Assembly: GCA_945787305.1 (NCBI GenBank)
Contig: CALZIH010000345.1
Location: 1 to 5,467, forward strand
Direction: 5' to 3'
Origin: an uncultured Desulfobulbaceae bacterium
GTDB taxonomy: Bacteria > Desulfobacterota > Desulfobulbia > Desulfobulbales > Desulfobulbaceae
DNA length: 5,467 nt
In this document: one piece after another, positions 1 through 3,450 of the stretch
Layout: the number at the start of each line of letters is the position of its first letter
Numbering within the stretch: position 1 is the stretch's first letter
The notes under the pieces: model-generated
Databases searched by the model: none
Told to the model about the DNA's origin: nothing
What the model saw: only the letters and a program-made list of their open reading frames with translations
Program-made: the position numbers and the translations under genes

Positions 1-158
1 AAGAAGCCGATTGAAAGATTGTCGGTGTCGTAACAAGCCTCGCCAACGATGGCGGAAAAGTTACAAATCCTTGTATTTTCGTACAGTACAAGCGGCGTTT
101 TGGACTTTTTACGAGTTCATCAAAATTACTTTCATGATTTTTTCATTGGGATTGAACC
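1..158. other. Intergenic region upstream of the PilZ gene
   Basis: No convincing gene is visible. Frame 1 reads ten sense codons to a TAA at 31-33, which could be the tail of a gene that begins outside the window, but ten codons cannot be judged. A small GC hairpin (CGCC 41-44 with GGCG 51-54) and an inverted repeat CTTGTA (70-75) / TACAAG (87-92) are present. Neither is followed by a clean T-run, so I do not call a terminator. The stretch at about 97-125 resembles a dispersed deltaproteobacterial intergenic motif and is listed separately. No confident promoter for the PilZ gene was found. Confidence 0.6.
97..125. repeat. Possible dispersed intergenic repeat motif
   Basis: The core GACTTTTTACGAGTTCATCA lies at 103-122, flanked by TTTTG on the left and CAAAA on the right. 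I recall near-identical strings recurring between genes in many Desulfobacterota genomes. That is memory, not a search, and no second copy exists in this window. The neighbouring inverted repeat at 70-92 may belong to the same unit. Its function is unknown. Confidence 0.35.
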
Positions 159-851
159 TTGCCAACGCTAGACGAAATCTTTAGTCAGATACAAACAGGG
201 AAAGCTGTCCGTATTGCATTGCCAATGACCGACAGCCTGGAAAAAGAGCGCATAAGTTGTGTTTACCAGCAGGGGGAACAACCTGCATTTTCGCTTTTAT
301 TTACACCCGGCAGCCTACAGGCGGAAAGGATAGACAAAGATCGCAAGGCTGTCGTTCTACTTGATTTAAGCGGGAAGAGTATCTCGCTGGCAGCAGACAT
401 CGAAAAAATCTTGGGGACCCAAACACTGCGACTTATCGCCCAGGATGTCATCAGTCATGAGCAGTTACGTGATTATTTTCGGGTTGACATCTCCGCTCCA
501 CTGGTTGCCCGCCCTGCCCTTCCCGAAACCATCCTCAGCGATGAAAACGTATGGATGGTGAGTGGAGAAACAATCGATGTCAGCGGCAATGGTATACTGG
601 CCATGTTCGATAGTCCCATTGATCAGGATAGCCCTGTTCGGATCGAACTTGTCTTACCGACCGGAGATGCCAAAACCTTACAGGCGGTCGCCCACGTAGT
701 TCGGACCAAAAAAATATCCGACAATCAGTATCATATTGCCCTGCATTTTGACCATATTAACTCAGAGGACAGGGACAGGATTATGGCTTGTTGCTTTGAA
801 ATCCAGCGCAAACATCTCCGGCTCAAAGTACAGGTGAAAAATCAAGAATAG
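159..851 (+). CDS. PilZ domain protein with YcgR-like N-terminal domain, putative c-di-GMP receptor
   Basis: A 230-residue soluble protein in two parts. Residues about 1-100 are beta-rich and resemble the N-terminal domain found before PilZ in YcgR-type proteins. Residues about 101-220 form a PilZ domain. Both halves of the cyclic-di-GMP signature are present: RxxxR at R104-DYF-R108 and D/NxSxxG at 140-145 (DVSGNG). The domain ends with the usual His-Phe-containing strand near 194-199 and a helix. Binding of c-di-GMP is therefore likely. The target (motility, adhesion, polysaccharide or other) cannot be told from this sequence. No signal peptide or membrane segment is visible. The start is TTG at 159: an in-frame TGA lies at 153-155, only one codon upstream, and the next in-frame ATG (codon 23) would remove part of the N-terminal domain. 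A weak GGGA at 148-151 could be the ribosome binding site. The gene converges on the CDF gene with a 14-base gap, so the two are not co-transcribed. Confidence 0.88.
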   Translation: MPTLDEIFSQIQTGKAVRIALPMTDSLEKERISCVYQQGEQPAFSLLFTPGSLQAERIDKDRKAVVLLDLSGKSISLAADIEKILGTQTLRLIAQDVISHEQLRDYFRVDISAPLVARPALPETILSDENVWMVSGETIDVSGNGILAMFDSPIDQDSPVRIELVLPTGDAKTLQAVAHVVRTKKISDNQYHIALHFDHINSEDRDRIMACCFEIQRKHLRLKVQVKNQE

Positions 852-865
852 TTCCAGTGGCTTTC

Positions 866-2017
866 TTAAGTTGCCTGGAGATCCACCCCTGCTTCCTTAA
901 GTAATACCATGGCAGTACCCTGATTATTGTCTGGAACAACAACCTCGTCGGGCTTCAATGAGAGCAGCCAGTTTCCCACCAATAATCCTTTCTTCTTCTC
1001 TTCACCGCTGTACGGGTTTTGAATAAATTGCCGTTTGATCACCTGTTGTTTTTGTGTATCGACTATTTCCACGAGAAACCAGGGCGATTTGACAAAATGC
1101 CTTGACGCCTCGCCTTCAGGTCGGACGACCGGGGTGATTCGTCGTATTATATAATCCGGGGCAAAATGAGGACGAATTCTGGCCATGACCACTAATGGGA
1201 ACTTCTGAGGTATCAATTCTTCCAATCGGTCAGCCACGTGATCGGCTATTTTATGCGATGGGGTATGCATAACCACATCCATATCTATGATAAACCGCCC
1301 ACCGGCCGTTCTGCTGAGACATTGTTTCACCCTGGTTATTCTTGGGTGTTGCTCTACCATGTCAATAATGTTCCGTTCCGACTCCCGATCGATGGAGGCA
1401 TCAAGCAGGTCTTTTAAGGCGGTAATCATGAGTGATGCGCCGGCACGGAAAACAAAAAGAGAAACGACCGCTGCCGCCCAGCGATCGACGGCATAGCCAA
1501 AATGCGTCGCCAGAAGGCCGACCAGGACGATTCCAGTCGATAAGGCGTCGGCAAGGTAATCCCTGGCATCCGCCTGCAGAGCGGGAGAGTTTAAGCGGCG
1601 CCCTTCGCGCAACTGGTAAATCCCAAAAAATAACGCAACCAGCAAAGACAGCGCTGCCACCGGCAGGGCAATGCCGACATCGGGCAATCGTTCAGCACCA
1701 AAGAGTGCCTGACGGCTAATCTCATAGGCGGCCACGATAACGGCAATTGAGGTAACCAGGGTTGCAACCGTTTCCGCTTTATAGAGGCCGTAAGGAAATG
1801 AAGGGTGTTCTCGACTGGCGACATACAGGCCGACATAGGCTGCAAGTGAGGCCAAGACATCGGTCCCTGAATGGATTGCATCACCAATCAGGGCTGTTGA
1901 CCCTGAAAGTGCACCGGCAAATCCTTTACCGGCAGCCAGACTGCAGTTTAAGGCTATAGAAACCGCAGCTCTTCGCCGGGCAGAGAGGAGATCATTTTTT
2001 GACTGCTCAGAGGTCAT
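866..2017 (-). CDS. CDF family metal efflux transporter fused to a C-terminal Nitro_FeMo-Co (NifX-like) domain
   Basis: A 383-residue inner-membrane protein. Residues about 17-200 give the six membrane segments of the cation diffusion facilitator family (approximately 17-38, 41-66, 82-101, 113-134, 155-173, 178-200). Transport-site motifs are H49xxxD53 in segment 2 (DAIHSGTD) and D153xxxD157 in segment 5 (ADARDYLAD). Residues about 205-290 are the usual cytosolic dimerisation domain. CDF proteins such as FieF are about 300 residues long. The extra 298-383 matches the Nitro_FeMo-Co fold of NifX/NafY/NifB tails: SRHF near 305, a strand with SPWFLVEIVD (311-320), an ENPY-like QNPY (333-336), then KGLLVGNWLL, VVVPD and KEAGVDL. 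Family knowledge: CDFs exchange cytosolic Zn, Fe, Mn, Co or Ni for protons. The aspartate pair in segment 5 argues against a classic zinc site, and the divergent feo genes suggest Fe(II), but the substrate is unproven. Start is ATG at 2017; the only SD-like sequence is an AAGG about 13 bases upstream, so initiation signals are weak. The 533 bases upstream are shared with feoA. Confidence 0.9.
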   Translation of the reverse strand: MTSEQSKNDLLSARRRAAVSIALNCSLAAGKGFAGALSGSTALIGDAIHSGTDVLASLAAYVGLYVASREHPSFPYGLYKAETVATLVTSIAVIVAAYEISRQALFGAERLPDVGIALPVAALSLLVALFFGIYQLREGRRLNSPALQADARDYLADALSTGIVLVGLLATHFGYAVDRWAAAVVSLFVFRAGASLMITALKDLLDASIDRESERNIIDMVEQHPRITRVKQCLSRTAGGRFIIDMDVVMHTPSHKIADHVADRLEELIPQKFPLVVMARIRPHFAPDYIIRRITPVVRPEGEASRHFVKSPWFLVEIVDTQKQQVIKRQFIQNPYSGEEKKKGLLVGNWLLSLKPDEVVVPDNNQGTAMVLLKEAGVDLQAT

Positions 2018-2043
2018 CGGTATATGGGTGCCTTATATCAGAA

Positions 2044-2067
2044 AGGGTCTAACAGTGCTTTAGCCCT
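2044..2067. promoter_or_regulatory. Inverted repeat in the CDF gene leader, possible operator or RNA hairpin
   Basis: AGGG-T-CTAA (2044-2052) pairs with TTAG-CCCT (2060-2067) around a 7-base loop. This gives eight paired bases with one bulged T. It ends 27 bases before the CDF start codon, so it could form an RNA hairpin in the transcript leader or act as a metalloregulator site on DNA. The CTAA/TTAG half-sites recall the palindrome at 2372-2382 near feoA and, loosely, DtxR/IdeR-type boxes. No binding protein is known from this window. Confidence 0.35.
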
Positions 2068-2119
2068 GAACTTCGGTCATAAAAACAGGAAGCGTATGCT
2101 CCGAAAACTATAAGCCTAA

Positions 2120-2147
2120 CTTGAAAAATTGTATTTTCGCCCGATCT
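2120..2147 (+). promoter_or_regulatory. Sigma-32 (RpoH)-like promoter match, upstream
   Basis: CTTGAAA (2120-2126) matches the heat-shock sigma factor -35 element exactly. After 13 bases, CCCGATCT (2140-2147) matches the -10 consensus CCCCATNT at six of seven fixed positions. If real, it would drive plus-strand RNA from about 2155 toward feoA, giving a leader near 395 bases or a separate small RNA. The -35 element coincides with the left terminal repeat of the 147-base element, so the match may be incidental. Confidence 0.3.
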
Positions 2148-2211
2148 CCCGGAGTCTCACCAGTTCGCTTACCTCGTTATGCTCAAAAATTAATCCTGGG
2201 AACATTCTGCC

Positions 2212-2230
2212 TGTGGTAAAATTATCCACA
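2212..2230. repeat. Short inverted repeat containing a consensus DnaA-box nonamer
   Basis: TTATCCACA at 2222-2230 is the classic DnaA-box nonamer. It faces TGTGGTAAA at 2212-2220, whose complement agrees with the box at seven of nine positions; one base separates them. The pair makes a TGTGG...CCACA inverted repeat. A single box pair is not an origin, and no dnaA, dnaN or gidA gene is near. It could be an operator for another protein. Confidence 0.3.
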
Positions 2231-2277
2231 TGCCTTGTCCTCGAATGAAAATCCTAATTTTTCAAGGTGCCCTTAAA

Positions 2278-2297
2278 TAGTTTGTTTTAGTTTGTTT
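2278..2297. repeat. Perfect 10-base tandem repeat (TAGTTTGTTT x2)
   Basis: TAGTTTGTTT occurs at 2278-2287 and again directly at 2288-2297, followed by a degenerate ATTTGT. The period is close to one helical turn, so two protein monomers could bind the same face of the DNA. It lies just right of the 147-base element. A binding role is inference; slippage in T-rich sequence is the simple alternative. Confidence 0.6.
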
Positions 2298-2371
2298 ATT
2301 TGTCAATGCAATGGGTTGTTTCGACTGAAGACTGTTTGCCCTGCTCTTTATTTACCCCCTTGCTAACCGCC

Positions 2372-2382
2372 TTTAGCCTAAA
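2372..2382. promoter_or_regulatory. Palindrome TTTAGCCTAAA, possible metalloregulator half-site cluster
   Basis: TTTAG and CTAAA are perfect inverted arms around a central C. The 7-mer AGCCTAA inside it also occurs at 2113-2119 and 2448-2454, and CCTAA also at 2253-2257 and 2522-2526. The pattern loosely resembles half-sites of DtxR/IdeR-type iron repressors. It does not match a classic Fur box, and I cannot assign a regulator. Confidence 0.3.
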
Positions 2383-2483
2383 TGCGTGCAGCCTTCCCCA
2401 CCCTATTTCACCTCATAGTAAAGAGTCACTCTTTTGTAAAGCTGAAGAGCCTAACTTTTTCATCTCTTCATCATCCAGCCCCC

Positions 2484-2512
2484 CTTGAAAAAATCATTGA
2501 CAGTACCCATTG
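2484..2512 (+). promoter_or_regulatory. feoA: Candidate feoA promoter (sigma-32-like, with an overlapping TTGACA)
   Basis: CTTGAAA (2484-2490), preceded by a C-run, fits a sigma-32 -35 element. After 14 bases, ACCCATTG (2505-2512) fits the -10 element CCCCATNT at five of seven fixed positions. An alternative sigma-70 reading uses TTGACA at 2497-2502, but its -10 near 2520-2525 (TACCTA) is poor. Either would start RNA some 15-35 bases before the feoA ATG. An imperfect inverted repeat GTAC-CCA / TGG-T-GTAC (2503-2522) overlaps the -10 and could be an operator. Confidence 0.4.
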
Positions 2513-2550
2513 TTTGGTGTACCTAAACTACAACTTTAACAGAGAGAATC

Positions 2551-2865
2551 ATGACAAAAAACCATCCGGACATATCTTGTCATTGCTTGCAGGGCAACGA
2601 CCAGCATTGTTTTCTACAAAAAAAACCATTTCCGGTCGATGCGCACCCATTGTCAGAGTTCTGTTGCAGTGGTCGTGTCAAGGTCTGTAAAATCAATGGT
2701 GATAGGAAAACCTGCGCCAGGATGGCAAACCTGGGGCTGATTCCCGGAACAGTGATGGAGCTTCTCTGTCCGCACCAGGGAAGGCAATGTATGGTTAAGG
2801 TAAATGGTGGTACCATTAGCCTTGACTCGTTGACAGCTGACAACATTTTTGTTACGGCGGTGTAA
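2551..2865 (+). CDS. feoA: FeoA, ferrous iron transport accessory protein with Cys/His-rich N-terminal extension
   Basis: A 104-residue cytosolic protein. Residues about 33-104 carry the FeoA SH3-like fold: PLSEF (33-37), GRVKVCKING (41-50), the helix ARMANLGLIPGT (56-67) with the family's typical L-G-L-x-P-G, then strands ending VKVNGGTISLDSL and NIFVTAV. FeoA is thought to act on FeoB at the inner membrane and is needed for Fe(II) uptake. Most FeoA proteins are near 75-85 residues. This one has about 32 extra N-terminal residues with C10-x-C12, C20, H5, H11 and H19, plus C38-C39, C46, C55, C73 and C80: nine cysteines in all, unusual for a cytosolic SH3-like protein. The ATG at 2551 has a purine-rich AGAGAGA (2541-2547) as ribosome binding site, which supports the long form. 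feoA heads the feo genes, with the Cys-rich membrane protein 77 bases downstream. Confidence 0.9.
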   Translation: MTKNHPDISCHCLQGNDQHCFLQKKPFPVDAHPLSEFCCSGRVKVCKINGDRKTCARMANLGLIPGTVMELLCPHQGRQCMVKVNGGTISLDSLTADNIFVTAV

Positions 2866-2942
2866 TCGGAATTATATTTTTTTTGCCCGGAATATTAGTT
2901 GCCCCTAAAAAATACAAGGCACCTTAAACAAGAAAACAATTT
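2866..2942 (+). other. feoA to small Cys-rich gene spacer
   Basis: This 77-base AT-rich spacer contains an 8-9 base T-run near 2875-2882 not preceded by a clear GC hairpin, so I do not call a terminator. CGGAAT occurs twice as a direct repeat around the T-run. There is no obvious promoter, so read-through from feoA is the likely way the next gene is expressed. Confidence 0.5.
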
Positions 2943-3110
2943 ATGCAAAATATTATAGTACTCCTGGTCGTCATATTTGCCGCTTTTTATGTTGGCCGGC
3001 GTCTCATCAAACCATTTCTTGGTTCAGGAAAGCCCACATCATGTGGCAGTGGATGCTGTGGTTGTAGTGACACCTCTGCTTGCTCCTCCTCAGATAAATC
3101 ATCGTTTTGA
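2943..3110 (+). CDS. FeoB-associated Cys-rich membrane protein
   Basis: A 55-residue protein with one N-terminal membrane helix (about residues 3-17, NIIVLLVVIFAAFYV), a basic stop-transfer stretch (GRRLIK, 18-23), then a Gly/Ser/Cys tail. Cysteines are C34-x3-C38-C39-x-C41-x5-C47, the hallmark of the short FeoB-associated Cys-rich family (Pfam FeoB_associated). The positive charges after the helix put the cysteine tail in the cytosol, where it could bind Fe(II) or an iron-sulfur cluster and pass iron to or from FeoB. That role is inference from family and position. Members usually sit right after feoB; here the gene lies between feoA and feoB. The ATG at 2943 is the start that gives the helix directly; no strong ribosome binding site is visible. 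A 61-codon open frame overlapping it (2977-3162) shows no such features and is a shadow. Confidence 0.85.
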   Translation: MQNIIVLLVVIFAAFYVGRRLIKPFLGSGKPTSCGSGCCGCSDTSACSSSDKSSF

Positions 3111-3450
3111 ACCTGGATTTATCGACCAAATCTTCGCGCCCCTTGATTACTCTTCACCATGAAACGTTCTTCTGTCTTAGCAATAGCGCGAGTGAACCCC
3201 ATCGATATGATCCGCCAAAAGGAAAAAAAATCATGAAACTCTAATAAAAAAAAACTGGTACAACCAATGTAACCAAAAAAAAATGACCATCAGGGTGCTT
3301 TGGCCCTGCTCCTTGAAAACATTGACCTCACCACTGGAGCAATAATCCAAGTTTAAACGATTCTGCCCGTAAGATATGACAGTAACAGGTTTCAACTCTA
3401 CGCAACATCGACGCAGATCACATCAAAATCTACAAACCTCAAATTAAACA
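3111..3450 (+). other. 340-base gap upstream of feoB with A-tracts, a broken frame and promoter-like sequence
   Basis: Feo genes usually abut, so this gap is long. From left to right: a 25-codon frame (ATG 3159 to TGA 3234-3236); an AAGGA followed by ATG at 3233 that reads only three codons; three A-tracts of 8-9 bases (3223-3230, 3246-3254, 3275-3283); a small inverted repeat GGTAC/GTAACC (3257-3274); a hairpin CAGGG/CCCTG (3291-3295, 3304-3308) without a downstream T-run; and CCTTGAAAA-CATTGAC (3311-3326), close to the sequence before feoA. The frame of the 25-codon reading continues, after a TGA and a TAA, into 27 codons (3273-3353) ending at TAA 3354-3356. It could be a decayed small gene, but I recognise no family. 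The last 95 bases before feoB show nothing clear. Confidence 0.6.
3311..3348 (+). promoter_or_regulatory. feoB: Weak candidate promoter for feoB
   Basis: CCTTGAAAACATTGACC (3311-3327) repeats, with a 3-base deletion, the CCTTGAAAA...CATTGAC string found before feoA at 2483-2501. A TTGACC at 3322-3327 could be a sigma-70 -35, but the nearest -10 (TAATCC, 3343-3348) is only 15 bases away and imperfect. The sigma-32-like -35 lacks a good -10 here. The shared string is the main reason to suspect function. If active, it would give feoB RNA independent of feoA. Confidence 0.25.

Larger units (their letters stand above)
2120..2266. repeat. 147-base element bounded by imperfect terminal inverted repeats (MITE-like or structured RNA)
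   Basis: CTTGAAAAATT at 2120-2130 is the exact reverse complement of 2256-2266. Inside these, ATTTTC (2133-2138) pairs with GAAAAT (2247-2252) after a 2-by-3-base offset. The two ends thus share 17 paired positions within about 20 bases across a 147-base unit. The interior encodes nothing recognisable. Small non-autonomous elements (MITEs) and long-stem non-coding RNAs both look like this. I see no target-site duplication: the left flank reads CCTAA and the right flank GTGCC. Whether it is a dispersed repeat cannot be known from one copy. Confidence 0.45.
2018..2550. other. 533-base divergent intergenic control region between the CDF gene and feoA
   Basis: No reading frame here looks like a gene. 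Moderate-length open frames such as 2300-2488 have no family resemblance and no good ribosome binding site. In order from left to right the region holds: a hairpin or operator-like inverted repeat in the CDF leader (2044-2067); a 147-base element with terminal inverted repeats (2120-2266), containing a sigma-32-like promoter match (2120-2147) and a DnaA-box inverted repeat (2212-2230); a 10-base tandem repeat (2278-2297); an 11-base palindrome TTTAGCCTAAA (2372-2382); a stem-loop candidate TTTTTCA/TGAAAAA (2456-2462, 2486-2492); and a promoter-like segment just before feoA (2484-2512). The length suggests a long feoA leader, an unrecognised small RNA, or an inserted element. Confidence 0.75.

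Noticed and set aside
854..878. Possible bidirectional terminator between the convergent PilZ and CDF genes
   Set aside because: CCAG...GC pairs with GC...CTGG only with a two-base bulge and an 11-base loop, and no T-run follows on either strand.
1287..1959. Several open frames on both strands inside the CDF gene
   Set aside because: They lie wholly within a clearly coding CDF/Nitro_FeMo-Co gene in another frame and have low-complexity, shadow-like composition.
2018..2550. Replication origin suggested by a DnaA box, AT-rich DNA and a tandem repeat
   Set aside because: Only one perfect box with one poor partner, and no replication genes nearby; far short of a normal box cluster.
2018..2550. 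Known metal riboswitch or classic Fur box in the shared leader
   Set aside because: I found no recognisable conserved core of the NiCo or Mn riboswitches and no 19-base Fur-type palindrome.
2300..2690. Open frames 2300-2488 and 2382-2690 upstream of and overlapping feoA
   Set aside because: No family resemblance and no ribosome binding site; the longer one overlaps the real feoA frame.
2829..2844. Near-palindrome GTTGACAGCTGACAAC followed by ATTTTTG, terminator-like
   Set aside because: It lies within the last codons of feoA, the pairing has mismatches, and downstream feo genes imply read-through.
3291..3308. Hairpin CAGGG/CCCTG as a terminator before feoB
   Set aside because: No T-run follows on the plus strand. 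The A-tract would give a T-run only for a minus-strand transcript, and no minus-strand gene exists nearby.
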